Assembly (NCBI RefSeq): GCF_016907545.1
Contig: NZ_JAFBCD010000001.1
Coordinates: forward strand, 310,001 to 374,000
Direction: 5' to 3'
Source: Paenarthrobacter ilicis
GTDB lineage: Bacteria > Actinomycetota > Actinomycetes > Actinomycetales > Micrococcaceae
DNA: 64,000 nt
The notes under the pieces are model-generated. The model did no database searches, had not been told where the DNA came from, and saw only the letters and a list, made by a program, of their open reading frames with translations. A program made the translations under genes and the position numbers. Position 1 is the first letter of the stretch. Each line of letters opens with the position of its first letter. Shown one piece after another: positions 25,007 to 32,420 of the stretch.

Positions 25007-25918
25007 ATGACCAACACTGTTTCCACGGGCAAGGCCAAGGGAGTGGCTACCCTCATGGCCAGTGCCCTCTCCAATCAGCTCGGGGCGGCCACCGGCTCAT
25101 TGGCGTTTCCGGTACTGGGCCCGGTGGGCGTGGTTGCTGTGCGGCAGTTGGTGGCAGCTGCTGTCCTGCTGCCCATTGTCCGGCCCAGGCTGCTCGAGCT
25201 CACGTGGCGCCAGTGGTGGCCGGTCCTCCTGTTGGCAGTATCTTTTGGAACCATGAACCTGGGCCTCTATGCCTCAATCCAGAGGATAGGCCTCGGCTTG
25301 GCGGTGACGCTGGAGTTCCTGGGTCCGTTGGCTTTGGCCATCATCAGCACGCGGCGGATCGGCAGCATGGTGTGTGCCCTGGCGGCGGCCGCGGGAGTAG
25401 TTGCCATAACCCAGCCAAAAGCTTCCATGGACTGGGTGGGCATTGCCCTGGGCTTGCTGGCTGCATGCAGTTGGGCCGCTTACATCCTCCTCAACCGGAC
25501 GGTGGGGCGTCGAATCCACGGCATCCAAGGGACGGCCGCAGCCACGGGGGTTTCGGCAGTGCTGTTCCTCCCGGTGGCCGTGGTGGTCTTTATCAGCCAG
25601 CCGGTGGATGTGGTGTCCGTGCTGTGTGCAGTGGGCGCGGGAGTTCTGGCATCCGTCCTGCCCTACGTGGCAGATCTTGTGGCGTTGAGGCGTGTGCCGG
25701 CCAACCTGTTCGGAGTGCTGATGAGCATCAACCCGGTGTTTGCCGCAATCATAGGGGCTGTGCTCCTCCGGCAGGAATTGGCAGCAGTGCAGTGGGTGGG
25801 GATCGGGTTGATTGTTGTTTCCAATGCCGCCGTGTTGCTGCTGGGCCGTCCGGGCCAGCGGGCACTCCGTCCGGGTCAGCGGGCACTCCGTCCGGGTCAG
25901 CGGGCACAACGCCGCTAG
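25007..25918 (+). CDS. EamA/RhtA-like metabolite exporter
   Basis: A 303-aa drug/metabolite transporter with ten hydrophobic helices in two EamA repeats (about residues 15-140 and 150-285). The charged loops and 'LEFLGPLALAI' are typical of RhtA-type amino-acid exporters; the substrate is not determinable. The C-terminus ends in three copies of a 7-residue Gly/Pro/Arg unit encoded by a 21-bp tandem repeat, unlike a normal family tail. The stop codon shares CTAG with the stop of the opposing LacI gene. Confidence 0.82.
   Translation: MTNTVSTGKAKGVATLMASALSNQLGAATGSLAFPVLGPVGVVAVRQLVAAAVLLPIVRPRLLELTWRQWWPVLLLAVSFGTMNLGLYASIQRIGLGLAVTLEFLGPLALAIISTRRIGSMVCALAAAAGVVAITQPKASMDWVGIALGLLAACSWAAYILLNRTVGRRIHGIQGTAAATGVSAVLFLPVAVVVFISQPVDVVSVLCAVGAGVLASVLPYVADLVALRRVPANLFGVLMSINPVFAAIIGAVLLRQELAAVQWVGIGLIVVSNAAVLLLGRPGQRALRPGQRALRPGQRAQRR
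25846..25907 (+). repeat. 21-bp tandem repeat, three copies, in the 3' end of the exporter gene
   Basis: Units at 25846-25866, 25867-25887 and 25888-25907. Copies 2 and 3 agree throughout; copy 1 differs at one base (C for T) and the last copy diverges at its final base. The unit is in frame and encodes a repeated GQRALRP-like tail. Looks like recent slippage expansion. Confidence 0.85.
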
Positions 25919-26928
25919 GACGTGGCCGGGGCGTGGTCCGTGGATCCCCGGACCTGGAGTTGGCTGGGGACCTGGTGCAGGCGGGCAGGAAGGTCAGGGG
26001 TGCTGAGCCGCTCCAGGATGAACTTGCCCGCCTCCACCCCCACGGCGAGGTTGCCGTTGTCCACCGAGGTCAGGGACAGATGGCGGATCTTGGCAAGGTA
26101 CGTGTTGTCGTAGCCCACCAGTGAAAGGTCCTTGGGAACGGAGAGGCCAAGGTCATCAGCGGCGGACAGGGCGCCGATGCACGCAATGTCGTTGTAGGCG
26201 AAGATTGCGGTGGGCCTGGTGGGAGCGGCCAGCAGGCGGCTCGCAGCACTGTAAGCGCTCTCTTCGCTGACCCCTCCGGCTACCGTGGTTGGTTCACAAC
26301 CGGCCTGCCTCATGGTCCGTTCGAAGGACAGCCGCCGGAGCCTGCCCACCTCGCCCGGCCCCTGAAGGTGGGCCACGCGACGGTGACCCAGGGACAACAG
26401 GAGTTCAGTTGCCTGCCGCGCCCCGGCGTCGTCGTCATTGACCACAATGTCGACGCCGGGCAGCAGCGGTTCGCGCGTTCCGGCAAGGACCACGGGAATA
26501 CTGCGGGCAGCGTTTTCGATCGCGGCGGACTCGTTGGTGGTCCCCACCACCACCAAGCCGTCAATGCGCTGTTCCAGCAGGGTCTCCACGGAACTGCGTC
26601 CCACGCGCTGGTCCGTGTAGGAGTCGGCGAGCACAGGCGAAACCCCCGCCGCATGAAGGGAGGCCGTCAGTCCTTCCAGCAGCTCAACAAACCACGGGTT
26701 GCGGATGTCGTTAAGGACAACTCCAATGGTTCCTGTCCGTGTGCCGGAAAGCCGCTGTGCCAGCCTGTTGGGGCGGTAGCCCAGCTGTTCCATGGCGTCC
26801 AGGACGGCGCGCCGCCGGCTCTCGCTGACGTTCGCGGAACCCTGCAGGACCAAGGAAACCAGGGACTTGGACACGCCGGCGGCGGCTGCGACGTCGCGGA
26901 TGGTGGGCTTGGCGGCAATTTTTTCCAC
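25915..26928 (-). CDS. LacI family transcriptional regulator
   Basis: About 337 aa. N-terminal LacI helix-turn-helix 'TIRDVAAAAGVSKSLVSLVLQG' with the hinge helix 'RPNRLAQRLSG', then a periplasmic-binding-like sensor domain ('TIGVVLNDIRNPWFVELLEG', 'IFAYNDIACIGAL'). I chose GTG at 26928, which follows a GGAAGGGA ribosome site; the frame continues to an ATG at 26961. Divergent from a Gfo/Idh/MocA pair with a central-CG palindrome between them, so it likely represses that pair in response to a sugar or polyol. Confidence 0.86.
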   Translation of the reverse strand: MEKIAAKPTIRDVAAAAGVSKSLVSLVLQGSANVSESRRRAVLDAMEQLGYRPNRLAQRLSGTRTGTIGVVLNDIRNPWFVELLEGLTASLHAAGVSPVLADSYTDQRVGRSSVETLLEQRIDGLVVVGTTNESAAIENAARSIPVVLAGTREPLLPGVDIVVNDDDAGARQATELLLSLGHRRVAHLQGPGEVGRLRRLSFERTMRQAGCEPTTVAGGVSEESAYSAASRLLAAPTRPTAIFAYNDIACIGALSAADDLGLSVPKDLSLVGYDNTYLAKIRHLSLTSVDNGNLAVGVEAGKFILERLSTPDLPARLHQVPSQLQVRGSTDHAPATS

Positions 26929-27004
26929 AGCGTTCCCTTCCCACGTGTCCCTCGGCTTCATCCAAGCCTAAGGGGTTGACGCGCCCTTGCTCATCCAGCC
27001 ATTA

Positions 27005-27016
27005 TGGACCGGTCCA
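27005..27016. promoter_or_regulatory. Perfect 12-bp palindrome, candidate LacI operator
   Basis: TGGACCGGTCCA, a perfect palindrome with the central CG typical of LacI-family operators, lies in the 120-bp spacer between the divergent LacI gene and the first oxidoreductase gene, 32 bp before the latter's ATG. Confidence 0.55.
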
Positions 27017-27048
27017 AGTAAATTCCAAAGAGTCAATGAGGATCCTTC

Positions 27049-28251
27049 ATGAGTGCACCCAACAGCCGCCAGCTGACTGCCGGCATGGTAGGAGGCGGGG
27101 CGGGCGCAGATATCGGCAAAACGCACCGTTACGCGATGCGCCTGGACGGCCACTACCAACTCCAGGCCGGCATCTTCGGCAGGGAGGAGGGCAGTTCCCG
27201 TGCCATCGCCGCGGAACTGGGCGTACCTGCGGACCGCACCTACGCCGACTACCGCCAGATGGCACAGGCCGAGGCCGCCCGTGAGGACGGGGTGGACGTG
27301 GTGGTGGTAGCCACGCCAAACGACAGCCATTTCGGGATCGCGCGCGCTTTCCTGGAATCCGGCATTTCGGTGGTTTGCGAGAAGCCCCTCACCAGGGACT
27401 CCCAAACAGCGGCGGAGCTGGTCCGGGTGGCTGCCGCGAATGACGCCGTGCTGGCTGTCCCGCATTGCTACTCCGCGTACGCCATGGTGCGCCAAGCAGC
27501 CCGGATGGTCCGGGAAGGTCAGCTGGGAGCCATCCGGTTTGTCGACGTCGAGCATGCCTCCGGCTGGGCTGCCACCCCCTTGGAAAAGTCAGGCCACAAG
27601 CAGGCGAAATGGCGCACGGATCCGGACATCTCAGGGTTCCCCAGTGTTGTGGGGGACCTGGGAACCCACGCCTTCCACCTGCTTCGCTACATCACCGGGC
27701 TGGAGGCCCAGCGGGTATCCGGGCGGCTTCAAACCCTGGTCCCCGGACGCAGGGTGTTTGACCATGCCACTGTTGACGTGGAACTCGCCGGGTCCGTTCC
27801 TGCGCGGGTTTGGGCCAGCATGGCCGCGACCGGTCACAACCATGGGCTGCGGATCCGGGTCTTCGGGGAGAAAGGCAGCCTGGAGTGGCAGCACGAGGAT
27901 CCGCACCATCTCACTGTCCAGGACCTTGATGGCGCCACCACCACCCTGACGCATGGCCTCAGCACGCTTCACCCCGATGCTTCACGGCTCACCAGGGTTG
28001 GTCTGGGCCACCCCGAAGGATTCCTGGAGGCCTTCGCCAACTTCTATTCAGATCTTGCCGAGGTTCTCCGTGCGCGTCGTGACGGTACTCCGCTTCCGCA
28101 ACGCGACCTGTCCTTCCCTACGGGAATTGATGGCCTGATCGGCGTGCAGTTCGTCGAATCCGTCGCGGCCTCCCATCACGACGACTCCGCCTGGAAAATC
28201 CCGGCCTTCGCCGCCACGCCGGCTGTAAACCTCGAGAAAGCAGCAGTCTGA
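27049..28251 (+). CDS. Gfo/Idh/MocA family oxidoreductase
   Basis: A 400-aa NAD(P)-dependent dehydrogenase. N-terminal Rossmann motif 'GMVGGGAGADIGKTHRYA', the family 'VVCEKPLTR' segment near 105-113 with the catalytic-region Lys, and the C-terminal substrate domain with 'GDLGTHAFHLLRYITG' in which the histidine is likely catalytic. Such enzymes oxidise sugars or inositols; substrate unknown. GAGGA precedes the ATG at 6 nt. Followed after 2 nt by another family member, so the two form an operon. Confidence 0.87.
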   Translation: MSAPNSRQLTAGMVGGGAGADIGKTHRYAMRLDGHYQLQAGIFGREEGSSRAIAAELGVPADRTYADYRQMAQAEAAREDGVDVVVVATPNDSHFGIARAFLESGISVVCEKPLTRDSQTAAELVRVAAANDAVLAVPHCYSAYAMVRQAARMVREGQLGAIRFVDVEHASGWAATPLEKSGHKQAKWRTDPDISGFPSVVGDLGTHAFHLLRYITGLEAQRVSGRLQTLVPGRRVFDHATVDVELAGSVPARVWASMAATGHNHGLRIRVFGEKGSLEWQHEDPHHLTVQDLDGATTTLTHGLSTLHPDASRLTRVGLGHPEGFLEAFANFYSDLAEVLRARRDGTPLPQRDLSFPTGIDGLIGVQFVESVAASHHDDSAWKIPAFAATPAVNLEKAAV

Positions 28252-28253
28252 TT

Positions 28254-29249
28254 ATGCCCCGTTTTGCACTCATTGGCGCCGGATTCATCGGCTCTGTCCA
28301 TGCCGTCAACCTGGCCGCGCACCCCGGCGTTGACTTCACACTTGTCTACGACGTGGACCAGCAACGCGCACAAGCATTGGCCGACGCCCACGGCGCGTCC
28401 GTTGCGTCCAGCCTGGAGGAGGTCTTCGAGCCGTCCTCGATCGACGCCGTCTTCATTGCCTCCTCCACCGACACGCACGCCGGGCACCTCCGCCGGGCTG
28501 CCGCCGTCGGGATTGCCGTCCTGTGCGAGAAGCCCATTGACCTGGACCTGGACAGGGCGCGGGACGTCGCCACGTTTGCGCAGGACAGCGGCGTTCCCGT
28601 GATGGTGGACTTCAACCGCCGTTTTGACCGCGACTGCGCGGAGCTCAAGCGCGTGGTGGACTCGGGCGAAATCGGGAAAGTGGAGCTCATCCAGCTCACC
28701 TCGCGGGGACCATCCATGCCCCCTTTGTCCTACGTGGCCGTTTCCGGCGGGCAAATGCGTGATCAGACCGTGCACTTCTTTGACCTGGCACGCTGGCTGT
28801 CCGGCCTTGACCCCGTGGAAGTTTTCGCCACCGGTTCGGCGTTGGCCGAGCCGGGCATCACAGCGTACGACGACGTTGACACCTCCGCGGTAACTTTGCG
28901 GCTGCCGGGAGGTGCTTTGGTACAGATCGATTCCGTTCGCCGCACCGGATACGGGTACGACGAACGGATCGAAATCATGGGGTCCGAAGGAATGGTGGAG
29001 GCCCGGCGGCACCGGAATGGAGCTGTTTCCCGGTATCGCGGCGGATCCGTGGTGGACGATGGCCTGCACCCGGGCTGGTTTGAACGGGTCCAACCGACAT
29101 ATGCCGCCGCACTTGCCGCCTTTGTGTCGGCCCTGGATGGCGGAGTGGCTCCGGCCCCCTCCTTGGAGGACGGGTTGAAGGCGCAGGCGATTGCCGAGGC
29201 TGCCGTGCTGTCCCTGAGCTCGGGCCGGATGGAACCGATCAAGTACTAG
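28254..29249 (+). CDS. Gfo/Idh/MocA family oxidoreductase, inositol 2-dehydrogenase-like
   Basis: A 331-aa protein with Rossmann motif 'LIGAGFIGSVHA', the 'VLCEKPIDLD' segment and 'DQTVHFFDLARWLSG' in the substrate domain. Length and motifs fit inositol 2-dehydrogenases (IolG), but related sugar dehydrogenases look the same. Second gene of the plus-strand pair. Its stop overlaps the stop of the opposing isomerase by CTAG at 29246-29249. Confidence 0.85.
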   Translation: MPRFALIGAGFIGSVHAVNLAAHPGVDFTLVYDVDQQRAQALADAHGASVASSLEEVFEPSSIDAVFIASSTDTHAGHLRRAAAVGIAVLCEKPIDLDLDRARDVATFAQDSGVPVMVDFNRRFDRDCAELKRVVDSGEIGKVELIQLTSRGPSMPPLSYVAVSGGQMRDQTVHFFDLARWLSGLDPVEVFATGSALAEPGITAYDDVDTSAVTLRLPGGALVQIDSVRRTGYGYDERIEIMGSEGMVEARRHRNGAVSRYRGGSVVDDGLHPGWFERVQPTYAAALAAFVSALDGGVAPAPSLEDGLKAQAIAEAAVLSLSSGRMEPIKY

Positions 29250-30040
29250 TTGGGAGAGAACGCCGCCCGGAAGGCCGCCAACGCTGCATCCCCGGCCTGG
29301 ACTGACTGTCCGCCAGAGGCATTGGCTTCCAAGCCGATCACGCCCGTGTAGCCGGCATCCCGAAGGGCCTTGGCGATCACCGGGTAATTGATCTCGCCGG
29401 TGCCGGGCTCGAACCGGCCGGGCACGTCGGCCACCTGGATTTCCCCGGTGTGCGGTTGGGCTGCCCGCACCAGCTCCATCAGGTTCCCTTCGCCGATTTG
29501 GGCGTGATAGAGGTCCAGCATCATTTTGACGTTGGGGTGATCAGCTGCCTTGACCAAGGCCATGGTGTCCTTGGCGCGGGCCAGCGGGATGCCGGGGTGG
29601 TCCAGGATGGTGTTCAGGTTTTCCAGGGCAAAGACGATCCCGTGCTCCTGGCCCAACCGGCCCAGTTGTTCCAGGGTGCGGAGTCCGGTCAACCACATCT
29701 CTCCCGTGGAGCGATGCGTGGGCCGAACGGCACGGCCACCCTCTCCCAGCTCCGCAGGATGAACCACCATGCGTTCAATGCCCAGTTCCAGGGCTGTGGG
29801 AATCAGCTTCTCGGCAGAGGAAAGAACCTCATGGGCCGTGGAAGCATCGGTCAGGCTCCCGCCAAAGTAGCCGCTCATGGAGGAGAAGCTGGCCCCCGTC
29901 GCAGCAAGCGCCTTGATGTCGCGGCCGCGGGTATCCCAGAGCTCCACCCCAAAGCCTTGTTCGTGGATACGGCGGACTCGGTCCAGGAGCGGGAGGTCGC
30001 CGTAAACCATCTCTGCGCAGACTGCGAGCCGGAAGCTCAT
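29246..30040 (-). CDS. Hydroxypyruvate isomerase-like TIM-barrel protein
   Basis: A 264-aa xylose-isomerase-like TIM barrel. Motifs 'FALENLN', 'MLDLYHAQIGEGNL' and 'IQVADVPGRFEPGTGEINY' are characteristic of the Hyi/sugar-phosphate isomerase group, carrying metal-binding Glu, Asp and His. It probably isomerises or epimerises the product of the adjacent dehydrogenases. The ATG overlaps the stop of the upstream oxidoreductase by 4 nt, so they are one operon. Confidence 0.84.
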   Translation of the reverse strand: MSFRLAVCAEMVYGDLPLLDRVRRIHEQGFGVELWDTRGRDIKALAATGASFSSMSGYFGGSLTDASTAHEVLSSAEKLIPTALELGIERMVVHPAELGEGGRAVRPTHRSTGEMWLTGLRTLEQLGRLGQEHGIVFALENLNTILDHPGIPLARAKDTMALVKAADHPNVKMMLDLYHAQIGEGNLMELVRAAQPHTGEIQVADVPGRFEPGTGEINYPVIAKALRDAGYTGVIGLEANASGGQSVQAGDAALAAFRAAFSPN

Positions 30041-31176
30041 GCTCGGGCTCCCTGAACTGCGGGTTCGGCCGGCGTGAGCTCTGCAAACTCGCTCACATCT
30101 ACCGGGAGTTCCCTTTGCGCGGAGGCAAAGGCGGCCAGTGCCACGGCCAGCGCATTGCGTGCATCGGATCCACCTGGTGCTGCGACGGCGTAAGCCGCAG
30201 GTGCCGCCGTCGAACCTTCACCGGCCAACCCCCGGCGAATGGCGACGTCGTGGGCGAAGTGGGCGAGTTCGTCCGTGTAGGCATCGTGGAAGAGATCGAT
30301 ATTCAGCCGGGTGGTGTCCGATCCGATGCCTGCCGCAGTGAAGCTGGTGGCGTTGGTTGCCTGGGGCGTGCCTGCGGTGACCATGCCTGCGGAGCCGAAG
30401 ACCTCGCCCCGGACGTCGTAGCCGTAGAGGGCGTTGAAGTTGGCCTCTGCCACGGCGATGGCCCCGTTGCTGTAGGTCACTGTCACCACTGCGGTGTCCA
30501 GCAGGCCGCCTTCCTTGGCATCGGGAGCCACCAGGGCGTCGGCCACGGCATGGACTTTCACCGGGACGGCGCCGGGGTTGAGCCAGTTGAGGGTGTCAAA
30601 GTCGTGAATCAGGGTTTCCAGGAAAATCGTGCCCGGAGCCACGCGCCCGGGGTTTGGAATGCCTGCCTCGGTTCCGGGATCGCGCGTCAGGGAGCGAAGG
30701 AGTTGAGGGGTGCCCACAACGCCTGAGTCGATCAGCTTCCGCGCCGCAGCAAAGTCGGCAGAGTAGCGCCGATTGAATCCGAAACGCAGGACGACGCCGG
30801 CGCTTTCCGCTGCGTCGATTGCAGCGTCGATCTCCGCAATGGTCCGTCCACCGGGCTTCTCGCAGAAGACATCCTTGCCTGCCTTGGCCGCTGCCGTGAT
30901 CAAGTCGGCATGAAACCGCAAGGGGGTGGCAATCAGGACAGCATCGACGTCCGGGTCCGCCAGGACGTCAGCCACCTCGGTGCTGATTTTGCTGACGCCC
31001 AAGCGGCTGGCCAGGGATTCGAGTGCCGGAAGCACAGGATCTGCCAAAGCTTCCAGCCGTGCGTGGGGGAGGCGGCGTGCAATTGATTCAGCGTGGAATG
31101 CGCCGATCCACCCGGCCCCGATCACGGCGATGCGGACGGGCCGGTCTTCGGTGACCGGATGCTGAAGGTACGTCAT
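30037..31176 (-). CDS. Gfo/Idh/MocA family oxidoreductase, inositol dehydrogenase-like
   Basis: A 379-aa protein with Rossmann motif 'VIGAGWIGAFHAESIA', 'DVFCEKPGGRT' and 'ETLIHDFDTLNWL'. First gene of a two-gene minus-strand operon with the isomerase. Two copies of a LacI-type palindrome lie just upstream (31199-31212 and 31246-31259), so it is probably sugar- or polyol-inducible. Substrate not determinable. Confidence 0.86.
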   Translation of the reverse strand: MTYLQHPVTEDRPVRIAVIGAGWIGAFHAESIARRLPHARLEALADPVLPALESLASRLGVSKISTEVADVLADPDVDAVLIATPLRFHADLITAAAKAGKDVFCEKPGGRTIAEIDAAIDAAESAGVVLRFGFNRRYSADFAAARKLIDSGVVGTPQLLRSLTRDPGTEAGIPNPGRVAPGTIFLETLIHDFDTLNWLNPGAVPVKVHAVADALVAPDAKEGGLLDTAVVTVTYSNGAIAVAEANFNALYGYDVRGEVFGSAGMVTAGTPQATNATSFTAAGIGSDTTRLNIDLFHDAYTDELAHFAHDVAIRRGLAGEGSTAAPAAYAVAAPGGSDARNALAVALAAFASAQRELPVDVSEFAELTPAEPAVQGARA

Positions 31177-31198
31177 TGTGGCTCCTCGAGTCAGTCTT

Positions 31199-31212
31199 CT
31201 AGATCGTTCTAG
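31199..31212. promoter_or_regulatory. LacI-type operator copy 1 (CTAGATCGTTCTAG)
   Basis: A 14-bp palindrome with one mismatched pair (positions 6 and 9) and a central CG, 23 bp upstream of the oxidoreductase start. An identical copy lies at 31246-31259. Confidence 0.7.
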
Positions 31213-31245
31213 TTAACCCATGGTCCCATGCCGGCTTATCCTCGT

Positions 31246-31259
31246 CTAGATCGTTCTAG
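31246..31259. promoter_or_regulatory. LacI-type operator copy 2 (CTAGATCGTTCTAG)
   Basis: Identical to the copy at 31199-31212, 47 bp away. Two identical operators at this spacing flank the expected promoter, suggesting cooperative or looped repression. It overlaps the last bases of the small ORF at 31256-31510. Confidence 0.7.
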
Positions 31260-31510
31260 TAGATTTTCCTTCCATGGGTGTTGGAAGCCGGAACGCGTGA
31301 CCCGGCGTCTTCGGTCCCCCGAGTGCTGGGTGCGCCGAAACCCCTGGTGGCGCGGGTGTGGTCCAAGGCCAACTTCGCCAGCGGCGTGATCAGCAGGAGA
31401 ATGACGAAGGTCCCGGTGCCGGCGAGCCCTGCCAGGAGGACCAGCCCCGCCATGAGGAGCAGGTGAATGCCAGGCTCGGTGACCAGGCTGAGGTCTGTTG
31501 GCACGGTCAT
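31256..31510 (-). CDS. Small putative membrane protein, function unknown
   Basis: An open frame of 84 aa from ATG 31510 (or 90 aa from GTG 31528). It has a hydrophobic block 'LLLMAGLVLLAGLAGTGTFVILLLITPLA' (broken here by my reading into two helices or one long one), then a charged polar tail. Codon third positions are GC-rich as in neighbouring genes, but no clear Shine-Dalgarno is seen and the 3' end runs into an operator. It could be a real small membrane protein or chance. Confidence 0.4.
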   Translation of the reverse strand: MTVPTDLSLVTEPGIHLLLMAGLVLLAGLAGTGTFVILLLITPLAKLALDHTRATRGFGAPSTRGTEDAGSRVPASNTHGRKIY

Positions 31511-31795
31511 CCCATGGTGTGGTGTCACGTCATGCTCCCGGTGGTGGCTTGTTAGAAATCCCTGATACCTAGTGGTGGCTGGTGCTGCCTGAAAGTGATG
31601 CGTTTCGGGGAGGTTTGCTTCCGATTGCCCCTGTTGGCGCGGAGTGTTGGGTGGGACAAAGTGAGCGTTGGGAATCTTTACAGGCTTGGCGCGTCACGTT
31701 CCGGCAGGTCACGGCACATAAACAGTGCCCATGCCGTTGGAACGTGTTCAGCGCCGTTGCCCTTTTCGGCTGCGTCGCGGTCCATCGGCGGAGTT

Positions 31796-31846
31796 GCAGC
31801 GATGGGTGTGGCGGGTTCTGGGGCCCGCCCGGGGCGCCATCGCTGC
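31796..31846. other. Nested hairpin in non-coding region
   Basis: Outer arms GCAGCGATGG (31796-31805) and CCATCGCTGC (31837-31846), perfect over 10 bp, enclose inner arms GGCGGG (31810-31815) and CCCGCC (31824-31829). The nested arrangement with an internal loop is more than expected by chance even in GC-rich DNA. No T-run follows. Confidence 0.5.
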
Positions 31847-31859
31847 GTTAACCGGGCTA

Positions 31860-31894
31860 GTGCGGTCGGTCGTCTGAGTCGCGACCGGCCGCAC
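31860..31894. other. Second strong hairpin in non-coding region
   Basis: Arms 31860-31872 and 31882-31894 pair over 13 positions (one G-U type pair) around a 9-nt loop, 13 bp after the nested hairpin. No T-run follows, so a simple terminator is not obvious. Confidence 0.5.
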
Positions 31895-31993
31895 GATCGG
31901 TCTTCCCGGGCCCGTGAGTCCCACGCATGGCAGCCCCGCCGCCAAGCATGGCCAGCTCTGTCATTACTGCCCGTGCCACCCTAAACTGGCGGC

Positions 31994-32374
31994 ATGATGA
32001 CGCCGAGTCGGATGCGCAGGGCCAGGATCACCTCCCTTGCACTGTTCTTCGGGGTCGCCCTCACAGGGTGCGCAGGCAGTGGCGGCAGCCCCTTTGTTGG
32101 GGTCTGGGGTGAACCCGGCAACCTCCAGAAACCTTCTTTGGATCTGCACACGGACGGTTCCATTTCGGGAACGGATGGCTGCAACAGGCTCATGGGCTCC
32201 TGGAAGGAAGAGGCCAAAACGGCCACCTTTGGCCTCGCTTCAACCCGGATGGCCTGCCCTGGAATTGACGCCTGGTTGTCCGGCGCGGCCACGGCCAGGA
32301 TCCAGGAAGACGGCAAGCTGGCGGTGTTCGGCCAGGACGGTCAACAAATCGGCACCCTTGATGCCGGCAAATAA
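31994..32374 (+). CDS. META-domain lipoprotein
   Basis: A 126-aa protein with a lipoprotein signal peptide: basic 'RMRRAR', a hydrophobic stretch and the lipobox 'LTGC'. The mature part is a META/HslJ-like domain ('LDLHTDGSISGTDGCNRLMGSW', 'TRMACPG'). It is probably anchored on the outer face of the membrane; function of such domains is poorly known. TAAACT lies 6 nt before the ATG and there is no Shine-Dalgarno, so the mRNA is probably leaderless. Confidence 0.78.
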   Translation: MMTPSRMRRARITSLALFFGVALTGCAGSGGSPFVGVWGEPGNLQKPSLDLHTDGSISGTDGCNRLMGSWKEEAKTATFGLASTRMACPGIDAWLSGAATARIQEDGKLAVFGQDGQQIGTLDAGK

Positions 32375-32420
32375 CCCGGCGGGCACGCTTCTATAGACTG
32401 GCTCCGAGCAAAGGAGAGCC

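Larger units (their letters stand above)
31529..31993. other. 465-bp stretch without a convincing gene; contains strong hairpins
   Basis: No frame here has protein-like composition; the longest (31595-31984, plus) is Arg/Ser-rich and lacks a ribosome site. The right half contains two strong adjacent hairpins (described separately) and the left part is ordinary mixed sequence. At 31982-31987 TAAACT is placed as a -10 for the META lipoprotein gene. A structured RNA or the eroded remains of a gene are both possible. Confidence 0.5.

Noticed and set aside
25846-25907. CRISPR-like repeats
   Set aside because: The units are contiguous, in frame and without spacers: a tandem repeat in a coding sequence.
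31595-31984. 129-codon plus-strand frame in the non-coding stretch
   Set aside because: Arg/Ser-rich, no ribosome site, no recognisable domain; the region is dominated by hairpins.
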